Position numbers and translations under genes: made by a program. Below the pieces are notes generated by a model. The model saw only the letters and a list, made by a program, of their open reading frames with translations. It searched no databases and had not been told where the DNA came from. DNA of 44,271 bases from Anaerolineaceae bacterium (GTDB lineage Bacteria > Chloroflexota > Anaerolineae > Anaerolineales > Anaerolineaceae), in assembly GCA_016927865.1 (NCBI GenBank), contig JAFGLU010000080.1, forward strand, positions 1-44,271, in the 5' to 3' direction. This document shows, in pieces, positions 37,388 to 44,271 of the stretch. Within the stretch, counting starts at the first letter, position 1; each line of letters begins with the position of its first letter.

Positions 37388-38581
37388 ATGAAAATCACCG
37401 ATTTGAAATGCGCGATCATCGGCCAAAATCCTACCGTTCGCATCACCACCGACGCAGGTATTTGCGGCTACGGCCAGGCCGAATCGGCCAAGCCTTATCT
37501 CAAGCCGCATGTCCTCTTCTACAAGCAGTACCTGGTGGGCGAGGACCCCACCAACGTGGAGCGCGTCATGCTGCGCATCCGGCGCATGGCCAGCTTCAAG
37601 CCCTGGGGCAGCGCGGTGAGCGCCATTGAGATGGCGTTGTGGGACATAGCCGGTAAAGCCGCCGGGGTACCGGTCTACAAACTGTTGGGCGGCAAGGTGC
37701 GCGACAGCGTGTTGGTGTATAACGGCGGGGTGCGCTTCCCCATGAAAGGCCATACCCCCGAAGATTATGCCGAAAACATGGCCCTGATGAAAGCATCGCC
37801 CGAGAAGTTCGCTATCATCAAGCAGGCTATCGGATTTCACAGCGGCATGGCCGGAAAGGTACCGGACTTTTTCTACGGCGAGGTGGTGGGCGGCGCGCCG
37901 CACGGCAACCGCGGCTTGCTCACCGAGCGAGGCCTGAAGCACGTCATTGCCTGCGTAGAAGCCATGAAGAGCGTGCTGGGTGACGAGGTGGGGTTGGCCC
38001 TGGACTGCGGCCCCGGTTGGACCGTGCCCGACACCATCCGGCTGGCCAAGGCGCTGGAACCGTACAACATACTATGGTTGGAAGACACGGTCAACGGCGA
38101 CTATAACCCTTACGTGTTGGCGGACGTATACCGCGACATCACCCTGTCCACCTCGGTGCCCATCCACACCGGCGAGCAGATCTACCTGCGCCAGAACTTC
38201 CGCGAGTTGATCGAAAAGCAAGCCGTCAACATCGTCGGCCCAGACCCCGAGGACGTGGGCGGGCTGGCCGAGTTGAAGTGGATTGCGGAATACGCCGACC
38301 TGCACGGCATTTTGATGGCCCCTCACGGCGTCTTCGACGGCCTGATCGGATTGGCCGGGCTGGTGCATGCCGCCGCGGTCATGCCTCAAAACTATATTGC
38401 TTTCGAGTATCCCCTGGGAAAACCGGACTGGTGGTACGAGATTGTGGAGGGGCTGCCAAACCCAATCGTGCAAGACAGCCGCATCACGGTGTGGGACCGG
38501 CCCGGCCTGGGCGTGGAATTGATCCCCGACAAGGCTGAGAAGTATCTGCGCGATGAGGATAGAGACTTTTTTGATGGCTAA
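37388..38581 (+). CDS. Mandelate racemase/muconate lactonizing enzyme family protein (probable sugar-acid dehydratase)
   Basis: Enolase-superfamily enzyme, 397 residues. The N-terminal capping domain (about 1-115) precedes a barrel with metal ligands Asp206 (LALDCGPG), Glu232 (LWLEDTV) and Glu263 (HTGEQ), and the general base motif APHG (His313). A Lys at 145 (IIKQAIGFHSG) lies at the second-strand position. The layout fits acid-sugar dehydratases such as galactonate, mannonate-like or fuconate enzymes. ATG 37388 has GGAGG six bases upstream and gives the conserved N-terminus. The glycosyltransferase starts three bases after the stop. It may act on sugar acids from plant glycan breakdown; the substrate is not determined. 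Confidence 0.87.
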   Translation: MKITDLKCAIIGQNPTVRITTDAGICGYGQAESAKPYLKPHVLFYKQYLVGEDPTNVERVMLRIRRMASFKPWGSAVSAIEMALWDIAGKAAGVPVYKLLGGKVRDSVLVYNGGVRFPMKGHTPEDYAENMALMKASPEKFAIIKQAIGFHSGMAGKVPDFFYGEVVGGAPHGNRGLLTERGLKHVIACVEAMKSVLGDEVGLALDCGPGWTVPDTIRLAKALEPYNILWLEDTVNGDYNPYVLADVYRDITLSTSVPIHTGEQIYLRQNFRELIEKQAVNIVGPDPEDVGGLAELKWIAEYADLHGILMAPHGVFDGLIGLAGLVHAAAVMPQNYIAFEYPLGKPDWWYEIVEGLPNPIVQDSRITVWDRPGLGVELIPDKAEKYLRDEDRDFFDG

Positions 38582-38584
38582 AAG

Positions 38585-39823
38585 ATGAAGATAACCTTGC
38601 TTACCTTTGGATCGCGGGGGGACGTGCAGCCCTTTGTTGCGCTGGCAAAGGGCTTACTGCGCGCTGGGCACACGGTGAAGCTGGCCGCGCCGCAGCGCTT
38701 CGCTGGGTTCTGCGCCCAGCATGGCGTGTCTTTTGCGCCGCTGCCCGGCGACCCGGAGGTAATCAGCCGTCGGCTCAATTCGGCCGGGCGCAACCCCTTC
38801 AAGATGGTCTCAGGCATGTACAGCTACGTTATGGAGATCGCCGCGCAGGTGCTGCGCGCATCTTACGCTGCCTGCCACGATGCCGATTTGGTGGTGCATT
38901 CTTTTCTGTTTACCTCTGGCGGGCACGCCTTTGCCCGGCAGCGCGGTATTCCGGATGTGTCGGTGCAGATTTTTCCCATGTTTGCCCCCACGCGGGCCTT
39001 CCCCAACCCGGCCGCCGCACACCTCCCGACGGGCCTGCCCAGCTATTTCTCGCACGCTTTCAGCACGTTTGTGTTCCATCGTTTTGGCAACCTGGGCTAT
39101 CATCGTTTGCTGGCAGGGGATAAAAGCCTGCCCCGACTGAAAATGGGCTGGCCCTTTAATGAAGGCACGCCTCTGCTAATGGCTTTTAGCCCGCATGTGG
39201 TGCCGCGCCCGGCGGAGTGGGAGCGGCCCGGAATTCACATGCCCGGCTATCTCTATCTGGACGAAAGTGAAGCGTATCAGCCCCCGGTAGAACTGTCTCG
39301 TTTTCTCGAGGCAGGCGAAGCCCCGGTGTGTGTCACCTTTGGCAGCATGATCCACGCCGAGGCAGAACGAATTCACGCGGCGGTGCGCGAGGCGCTGGCC
39401 CAAACCGGCTCACGGGCGGTGATCCTGAGCGGGTGGGGCGGGGCGCAAGCCGTGGACATGGGCAAGGATGTGCTTTATATGGAAGCTGCGCCCCATGACT
39501 GGCTGCTACCGCGCTGCAAATTTGTGGTGCATCACGGCGGTTCGGGCACCACGGCTGCCGGGCTGCGCGCCGGTATCCCGGCGGTGGTGCTGCCGCACGC
39601 CGCCGATCAGCCGTTTTGGGGGCAGCGCGTGGCAGCCATTGGGGCGGGTCCGGCTCCGATGGACCTGCGCAAGTTGACAGGCCAGAGCCTGGCGACGGCT
39701 TTCGAGCAGGCCGCGGCCCAGCAAATACGCGACCGGGCGGCGGAGCTGGGCAGCCTGCTCCGCGCCGAAGACGGGGTGGGCAATGCGGTGAAGCTGATTG
39801 GTGGGATGTTCGGCGGAACTTAA
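38585..39823 (+). CDS. GT1-type glycosyltransferase (UGT/sterol glucosyltransferase-like)
   Basis: Cytoplasmic two-domain GT-B glycosyltransferase, 412 residues. The N-terminus MKITLLTFGSRGDVQPFVALAKGLLRAGH is typical of macrolide/sterol glycosyltransferases. The donor-binding motif HHGGSGTTAAGLRAGIPAVVLPHAADQPFWGQRV lies near 315-350. Such enzymes transfer sugar from a nucleotide donor to lipids, terpenoids or polyketides. It begins three bases after the dehydratase stop and is probably co-translated, though a functional link to sugar-acid metabolism is not obvious. No terminator hairpin is clear before the next promoter at 39852. Confidence 0.87.
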   Translation: MKITLLTFGSRGDVQPFVALAKGLLRAGHTVKLAAPQRFAGFCAQHGVSFAPLPGDPEVISRRLNSAGRNPFKMVSGMYSYVMEIAAQVLRASYAACHDADLVVHSFLFTSGGHAFARQRGIPDVSVQIFPMFAPTRAFPNPAAAHLPTGLPSYFSHAFSTFVFHRFGNLGYHRLLAGDKSLPRLKMGWPFNEGTPLLMAFSPHVVPRPAEWERPGIHMPGYLYLDESEAYQPPVELSRFLEAGEAPVCVTFGSMIHAEAERIHAAVREALAQTGSRAVILSGWGGAQAVDMGKDVLYMEAAPHDWLLPRCKFVVHHGGSGTTAAGLRAGIPAVVLPHAADQPFWGQRVAAIGAGPAPMDLRKLTGQSLATAFEQAAAQQIRDRAAELGSLLRAEDGVGNAVKLIGGMFGGT

Positions 39824-39851
39824 GAGCAGCATTAGGCTTGTTCAGGCCGTC

Positions 39852-39880
39852 TTGACGCTTCTCCTAATCTCCGTTAATAT
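39852..39880 (+). promoter_or_regulatory. Sigma-A-type promoter directly before a probable leaderless start
   Basis: TTGACG (39852-39857), a 17-base spacer and TAATAT (39875-39880) form a near-consensus promoter. The ATG at 39887 is seven bases after the -10 box, at the expected transcription start, and no ribosome-binding site is present. Confidence 0.7.
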
Positions 39881-39886
39881 GCAAGT

Positions 39887-41143
39887 ATGTACTTAAGCGG
39901 CAGTAAGATGAACATGAACCGGAAGCGGCGACGCTCCGGGAGTCCCTTAGCGATTTTGGGTTTATTGGCTCTAATCGGCGGCGCGTTGTACGTCAATTAC
40001 TTTATCGTTCCCGTCACCCCGCCGCTGTTTATCCCCACCCCCACGCCCACTCGTTCGCCGGATTCTTTCCTGGCGGATGCCCGTTCCTTTATTGAGGAAG
40101 CCAAGTATCCTCAGGCCGTGGCCGCTTACGATCAGGCTATCCAATCTGACCCGACCAATATCAATACCTACATTGAAGTTTCACGCGTGCAGATCCTGTA
40201 TGGCGACTACGACTCGGCACTAACAAATATTGCTAACGCGCTGCTCTTGAACAGCAACTACAGCCTGGCCCATGCCTTGCAGGGCTGGGCCCTGGGGCGC
40301 CAGGGTGATTACTTGCAGGCCGAGGCGGCTTTGCGCAAAGCCATCGAAATTGACCCCGGCAACGGTCTGGCTTACGCTTTTTATGCCGAAACCCTGGCCA
40401 CACAGCAAATTGCCGGCAAAGGCGACCTGACCACCATTGACCGCATGATTGAGCTCTCTCGGCAAGCCCAACAGTACGCCGGGGGCGAGATGGAGACGCA
40501 CTACGCGCGCGGGCTGGTGCTGGAAGCAACCGGTAACTATGTGGATGCGATCAATGAATTTCAGGCGGCGGTAAACCAGAATGAAATGCTGGCCGATTTG
40601 CAACTAGCCCTGGGACGCAATTATCGCTACGACAATCAGTACGACATGGCTGTGACGCATTTCAATCGCGCCATTGCCCTCCGACCGGACGACCCTCTGC
40701 CTTACTTATACACAGCCCGTACCTATATGACCGTCGGTGAATATGCCAAGGCCATTCAGTACGCCGAACAGGCCATTCAGCAGGACCCCACCGACCCGGT
40801 GTTGTATGGCAACCTGGGTACCTTCCTGTTCCGGCTGGCGCGTTATGGCGAGGCGGTGGAGCCCTTGCAACTGGCTACCTCCGGCGGCGCAACCGAAACC
40901 GGCGAACCGGTCCAGGGGATGCCGCTGGACGAAGTTTCGGTAGAATACTACGCCCGGCTGGGATTATCCCTGTCCCTCTCCGGGCGCTGCGGCGAAGCGC
41001 TGCGGGTGGGCCAGTCCATTTTGCAAATCTTCCCGGACGATGAAACGCAAATCTACAACGTTGGCGAAATGAGCAATAATTGCGCGGGCCAGTTGGATGA
41101 TAGCGTCCCCACGCAAGAACCAACCGCTACGGAAGCTCCCTAA
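39887..41143 (+). CDS. Membrane-anchored TPR protein (paralogue 1)
   Basis: Protein of 418 residues: a short basic tail, one membrane helix at about 21-41, a linker PTPTPTR (about 51-57), then about eight tetratricopeptide repeats (about 60-330) such as YPQAVAAYDQAIQSDPTN and YLQAEAALRKAIEIDPGN. A C-terminal module (about 335-418) with a Cys pair follows. TPR proteins scaffold protein complexes, here probably outside the membrane. It is a paralogue of the next gene, 24 bases downstream, sharing membrane helix, linker, TPR array and C-module. If the message has a leader, ATG 39908 or 39914 could be used; the promoter position favours 39887. Confidence 0.82.
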   Translation: MYLSGSKMNMNRKRRRSGSPLAILGLLALIGGALYVNYFIVPVTPPLFIPTPTPTRSPDSFLADARSFIEEAKYPQAVAAYDQAIQSDPTNINTYIEVSRVQILYGDYDSALTNIANALLLNSNYSLAHALQGWALGRQGDYLQAEAALRKAIEIDPGNGLAYAFYAETLATQQIAGKGDLTTIDRMIELSRQAQQYAGGEMETHYARGLVLEATGNYVDAINEFQAAVNQNEMLADLQLALGRNYRYDNQYDMAVTHFNRAIALRPDDPLPYLYTARTYMTVGEYAKAIQYAEQAIQQDPTDPVLYGNLGTFLFRLARYGEAVEPLQLATSGGATETGEPVQGMPLDEVSVEYYARLGLSLSLSGRCGEALRVGQSILQIFPDDETQIYNVGEMSNNCAGQLDDSVPTQEPTATEAP

Positions 41144-41167
41144 CAAACCGGGCCGCGAGAGCTGAAA

Positions 41168-42535
41168 ATGTCGAAGAAGTACCTGTTTCGTAAGGAACGC
41201 CCCTATTCCAATCCCTACCGCGTGCTGGCGATGCTGGTGGTGGTGTTGGGCGGCGTCTTTCTCCTGCGCTCTTATGACCGGGGCGAGGTAAAGCCGTTCT
41301 TTGACCCCACGCCCACGCCCACGCGCACGTCTAACTCCTACGCGATGGAAGGGCAAACTCATTTTCAGGCGGGCAACCTGGATCGGGCCATCGCGGCGTA
41401 CCGACAGGCCGTGGAAACCGAGCCGAACAATGCCGGATTGTGGGCAGAACTGGCCCAGATCGAGGCCTACTCGTCCAGCTTGCTGACGACCAGTGAACGC
41501 CGCAAAACACGGCTGACCGAAGCTTTAGAGGCTGCTGAAAAGGCTGTGGAAATCGACCCCGATTCCAGTTCGGCCCATGCCATCCGAGCCTTCGTGCTGG
41601 ACTGGTACGCCACGTATCAGGAAGGCGATGATGTGACCGATATGCTGATCGAAGCCGAGAAGGCTGCGCAGCGTGCCCTGGTGTTGGATCAAAATAACGT
41701 GCTCGCGCTGGCCTATTCGTCCGAGATCCTCCTCGACCAGCAAAAGTATGATCAGGCCCAACAGTATATTGACCAGGCTTTACAGCGCGGCGACCATTTG
41801 ATGGACGTGCACCGCGTTCACGCGGGACTGCTAGAAACTTTGGGCGCCTACCAGTCGGCCATCGCCGCCTATGAGCGAGCCATTGAAATTGCGCCCAACC
41901 TGACCTTCCTCTACATCCGCGTGGGTGTCATATACCGCTTCCTGGGCATGTCGGCGGCCAATGATACCTTGCAGATGCAAAACTATGAGAAAGCGCTGGA
42001 TTATTTTGCCCAGGCAGTGGAAAAGAACAAACAGTTGGGGATTGAAGACCCCAACCCCTACCTGGCCATTGGAAAGGTTTATTCCCAAATGGGTGAGTTC
42101 TTCATTGCCTCGCGCAATGTGGAACGGGCTGTGCAAATTGACCCCACCAGCCAGGACCTCTATGCCGAGTTGGGTATGGTGTACTGGCGCGCGCGCAACT
42201 ATGAGGGTGCCATCCCGGCTTTGAAGTGCGCAGTCAAAGGCTGCACAGCTTCGGAAAGTTGTGCGGTGCGTGATTGCGACCCCGCCACCGAAACACCTAT
42301 CGAGATCACGGGTATCCCCCTGCGGAAAATTGACCAGATCACCGTGGTGTACTACTACACCTACGGCTCGGTGCTGGCGGGCATGTACCGTCCGGTGGGC
42401 GAGACGGCCGATTACTGCGAGCGCTCGCTGGAGGTGCTGGGCGAGGTGCGCGCCCTGTTCAGCGACGACCCGTCCATCATGGCGATTGTGGAAAGCAGCG
42501 AAGCTATTTGCGAGTCGTTTGGCGTCACCCGCTGA
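41168..42535 (+). CDS. Membrane-anchored TPR protein (paralogue 2)
   Basis: Protein of 455 residues with the same plan as its upstream neighbour: basic N-terminus, one membrane helix (about 18-34), a DPTPTPTR linker (about 46-53), and TPR units over about 56-340 such as LDRAIAAYRQAVETEPNN and YQSAIAAYERAIEIAPNL. The C-terminal module (about 370-455) has the shared pattern I-P-L, YY, Cys and a DDxxxI/SxxxC ending. Four extra Cys around 358-368 (CAVKGCTASESCAVRDC) are not seen in paralogue 1. GAGAG precedes the ATG. The pair is a tandem duplication and may form a hetero-oligomeric scaffold. Confidence 0.82.
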   Translation: MSKKYLFRKERPYSNPYRVLAMLVVVLGGVFLLRSYDRGEVKPFFDPTPTPTRTSNSYAMEGQTHFQAGNLDRAIAAYRQAVETEPNNAGLWAELAQIEAYSSSLLTTSERRKTRLTEALEAAEKAVEIDPDSSSAHAIRAFVLDWYATYQEGDDVTDMLIEAEKAAQRALVLDQNNVLALAYSSEILLDQQKYDQAQQYIDQALQRGDHLMDVHRVHAGLLETLGAYQSAIAAYERAIEIAPNLTFLYIRVGVIYRFLGMSAANDTLQMQNYEKALDYFAQAVEKNKQLGIEDPNPYLAIGKVYSQMGEFFIASRNVERAVQIDPTSQDLYAELGMVYWRARNYEGAIPALKCAVKGCTASESCAVRDCDPATETPIEITGIPLRKIDQITVVYYYTYGSVLAGMYRPVGETADYCERSLEVLGEVRALFSDDPSIMAIVESSEAICESFGVTR

Positions 42536-42540
42536 TTTGT

Positions 42541-42575
42541 TGCAACTACTCACGCAGAGTTGAAAAAGACCCAAC
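42541..42575. repeat. Dispersed repeat R1, tail copy (inverted)
   Basis: GCAACTACTCACGCAGAG followed by TTGAAAAAGACCC (42541-42571) matches the reverse complement of the tails at 8985-9015 and 26300-26337. It lies just after the stop of TPR paralogue 2. Confidence 0.65.
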
Positions 42576-42667
42576 CTGGAGAAATGAGAGGGGCACATTC
42601 TCAAGGTTGTAAACTTGGTGACCAGGTACGATTTATCAGAGTTTTGTAAGAATCGCGAATTTCCCCC

Positions 42668-42696
42668 TTGACTTTCGTCCTAAACACAGGTAAGAT
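42668..42696 (+). promoter_or_regulatory. groESL sigma-A promoter
   Basis: TTGACT (42668-42673), a 17-base spacer and TAAGAT (42691-42696) form a strong housekeeping promoter. Transcription is expected near 42703, just at the CIRCE element, so repression would act directly on initiation. Confidence 0.85.
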
Positions 42697-42706
42697 TTGA
42701 ACGAAA

Positions 42707-42733
42707 TTAGCACTCTTAACCAAAGAGTGCTAA
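42707..42733 (+). promoter_or_regulatory. CIRCE operator for HrcA repressor
   Basis: TTAGCACTC (42707-42715), nine bases, GAGTGCTAA (42725-42733): a perfect match to the CIRCE consensus. It lies in the 5' leader of groES and implies heat-shock control by HrcA, whose gene is not in the window. Confidence 0.97.
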
Positions 42734-42774
42734 AAATTCGAAATCTTTCCAAAATTGTGCAGGAGGTATCTCAC

Positions 42775-43071
42775 ATGGCTTTCAACTTGAAACCCCTTGG
42801 TAGCCGCGTGGTCGTCGAGCCCATCGAGGCCGAAGATGTAACCGCCAGCGGTATCGTTCTCCCCGAAACCGCCAAGGAAAAACCCCAGAAGGGCAAAGTT
42901 CTCTCCGTCGGTGCGGGTGACCGGGATGACAGCGGCAAGCGTGTCCCGATGGACGTCAAAGTGGGTGACACCGTGTTGTATGCCAAGTATGGCGGCACCG
43001 AAATCAAGATCGACGGCAAAAAACTGTTGATTTTGCGCGAGAGCGATCTGCTCGCGATTGTCGAAGATTAA
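42775..43071 (+). CDS. groES: Co-chaperonin GroES
   Basis: Ten-kilodalton co-chaperonin that caps GroEL, 98 residues. It carries the full family sequence: [42 protein letters not shown] with the mobile loop at about 17-35, then [42 protein letters not shown] lies seven bases before ATG 42775; a longer frame to 42697 overlaps the CIRCE element and is not used. groEL follows after 25 bases. Expression is set by the promoter and CIRCE upstream. Confidence 0.97.
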   Translation: MAFNLKPLGSRVVVEPIEAEDVTASGIVLPETAKEKPQKGKVLSVGAGDRDDSGKRVPMDVKVGDTVLYAKYGGTEIKIDGKKLLILRESDLLAIVED

Positions 43072-43096
43072 TTTTTCCCTGTAAGGAGTTTTGAAA

Positions 43097-44271
43097 ATGG
43101 CTGCTAAACAACTTGTATTCTCCGATGAAGCTCGCCGCAAACTCAAGGCCGGCGTAGACGTCGTTGCTAACGCGGTTTCGACCACTCTTGGCCCCAAGGG
43201 CCGCAACGTGGCTTTGGATCGCAAGTTCGGCTCCCCCACCATCACCCATGACGGCGTGACCGTGGCCAAGGAAATCGAACTGGAAGACCCCTTTGAGAAC
43301 ATGGGCGCCCAGCTTCTGAAAGAAGCCGCGACCAAGACCAATGACATCGCCGGTGACGGCACCACTACTTCCACCGTTTTGGCGCATGCCATCGTGTCCG
43401 AAGGCCTCAAGAACCTGGCCGCCGGCGCCAACCCAATGCTCCTCAAGCGTGGCATCGAAGCCGCCTCCAAGGCCATCGCCGAGGGCATCAAGTCTCAGGC
43501 TATTGGCATCACCACCAAGGAAGAAATCGCCAACGTGGCCATGATTTCCGCCCAGGACCGCCAGATCGGTGAGTTGATCGCCGAGGTGATGGACAAAGTC
43601 GGCAAAGACGGCGTCATCACCGTTGAGGAATCCAAAGGTCTCGATTTCGAGCAGGAATATGTCGAGGGTATGCAGTTCGACCGCGGTTACATCTCGCCCT
43701 ATTTCATCACCGACAGCGAGCACATGGAATCCGTGATCGCCGAACCCTACATCTTGATCTACGACAAGAAAGTCTCCGCTGCCGCCGACATTGTTCCCAT
43801 CCTGGAAAAGCTGGTCCAGATTGGCAAGCGCGACCTGGTCATCATCGCTGAAGACGTGGACGGCGAAGCGCTGGCCACCCTGGTGCTGAACAAACTGCGC
43901 GGCATGTTGAACGTGCTCGCCATCAAGGCCCCTGGTTTTGGTGATCGCCGCAAGGCCATGCTGCAGGACCTCGCTGTCCTGACCGGCGGCGCTGTGATCT
44001 CTGAAGAGACCGGCCGCAAGCTGGAAACCGCTGTCATCGCCGACCTCGGCCGCGCCGAGAAGGTTGTCGCCGACAAGGACAACACCACCGTTGTGGGTGG
44101 CAAGGGCGACGAGATGGGCATCAAGGGCCGCATCGAGCAGATCCGCGTCGAAATCGACAAGACCACTTCCGATTACGACCGCGAAAAACTCCAGGAGCGC
44201 CTGGCTAAGCTGTCCGGCGGTGTCGCCATCATCCGCGTTGGCGCTGCGACCGAGACCGAGCTCAAGGAAAA
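43097..44271 (+). CDS. groEL: Chaperonin GroEL (3' partial)
   Basis: Sixty-kilodalton chaperonin, 391 residues visible before the window end. The N-terminus [37 protein letters not shown], the ATP-binding GDGTTT (about 86-91) and the apical domain (about 190-375, with [22 protein letters not shown]) are all standard, and no stop occurs. AAGGAG precedes the ATG at ten bases. It is co-transcribed with groES. The missing about 150 residues include the rest of the intermediate and equatorial domains and the C-terminal tail. Confidence 0.97.
   Translation, partial: MAAKQLVFSDEARRKLKAGVDVVANAVSTTLGPKGRNVALDRKFGSPTITHDGVTVAKEIELEDPFENMGAQLLKEAATKTNDIAGDGTTTSTVLAHAIVSEGLKNLAAGANPMLLKRGIEAASKAIAEGIKSQAIGITTKEEIANVAMISAQDRQIGELIAEVMDKVGKDGVITVEESKGLDFEQEYVEGMQFDRGYISPYFITDSEHMESVIAEPYILIYDKKVSAAADIVPILEKLVQIGKRDLVIIAEDVDGEALATLVLNKLRGMLNVLAIKAPGFGDRRKAMLQDLAVLTGGAVISEETGRKLETAVIADLGRAEKVVADKDNTTVVGGKGDEMGIKGRIEQIRVEIDKTTSDYDREKLQERLAKLSGGVAIIRVGAATETELKE

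Overview
The window looks like chromosomal DNA of a GC-rich member of the Chloroflexota, probably class Anaerolineae. This is an inference from gene content (DUF2277, paired DUF305/DUF3105 proteins, extracytoplasmic proteins with Pro-Thr 'PTPTPTR' linkers, CIRCE-controlled groESL, many plant-glycan genes) and from abundant intergenic hairpin repeats. No rRNA, tRNA, CRISPR array or transposase gene was seen. Both edges cut genes: mrpA on the left and groEL on the right.

Layout. 2-5053 (+) is a tightly overlapping Mrp-type cation/proton antiporter operon (mrpA with a fused MrpB domain, then C, D, E, F, G). 5060-6659 (-) is a lipid kinase plus PlsC-like acyltransferase pair, followed by a HAD phosphatase (+) and a DUF3105-DUF305 membrane protein pair (-). 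The 8870-9401 gap holds two kinds of hairpin repeat. 9402-15199 (+) is the most unusual part: an ABC-ATPase/histidine-kinase fusion followed by a complete CUT2-type sugar importer (ChvE-, GguA- and GguB-like). The unit is bracketed by inward-facing copies of a three-hairpin repeat (about 9176-9349 and 15281-15453). 15499-19448 (-) holds a MATE exporter, a GAF/HD-GYP protein, an anchored extracytoplasmic protein and a GNAT acetyltransferase. 19490-21455 (+) holds an SGNH/CE2-like esterase and a second PlsC-like protein. 21581-27370 (-) holds an ADP-ribosylglycohydrolase, an AraC fragment cut off by a GH3 glycosidase gene, a three-gene DinB-like/HhH/DUF2277 operon and a secreted three-repeat protein of unknown family. 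27632-34966 (-) holds a heterodimeric ABC exporter, a penicillin-binding-like serine hydrolase and a GH51 arabinofuranosidase. 35189-39823 holds dCMP deaminase, an MFS transporter, a nucleotidyltransferase-like protein, an enolase-superfamily dehydratase and a glycosyltransferase. 39887-42535 (+) encodes two paralogous membrane-anchored TPR proteins. 42668 to the end is groES-groEL behind a sigma-A promoter and a perfect CIRCE operator.

How the parts fit. GH51, GH3, the CE2-like esterase, the sugar importer and the sugar-acid dehydratase family enzyme suggest use of hemicellulose such as arabinoxylan: de-acetylation and release of pentoses, then uptake. The ABC-kinase fusion lies directly upstream of the importer and has no transmembrane or extracellular sensor. 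I propose that it senses sugar transport through an importer-like ATPase domain and signals by phosphotransfer; no response regulator gene is in the window. The hairpins, many closed by a GAA/TTC loop, form at least two dispersed repeat families.
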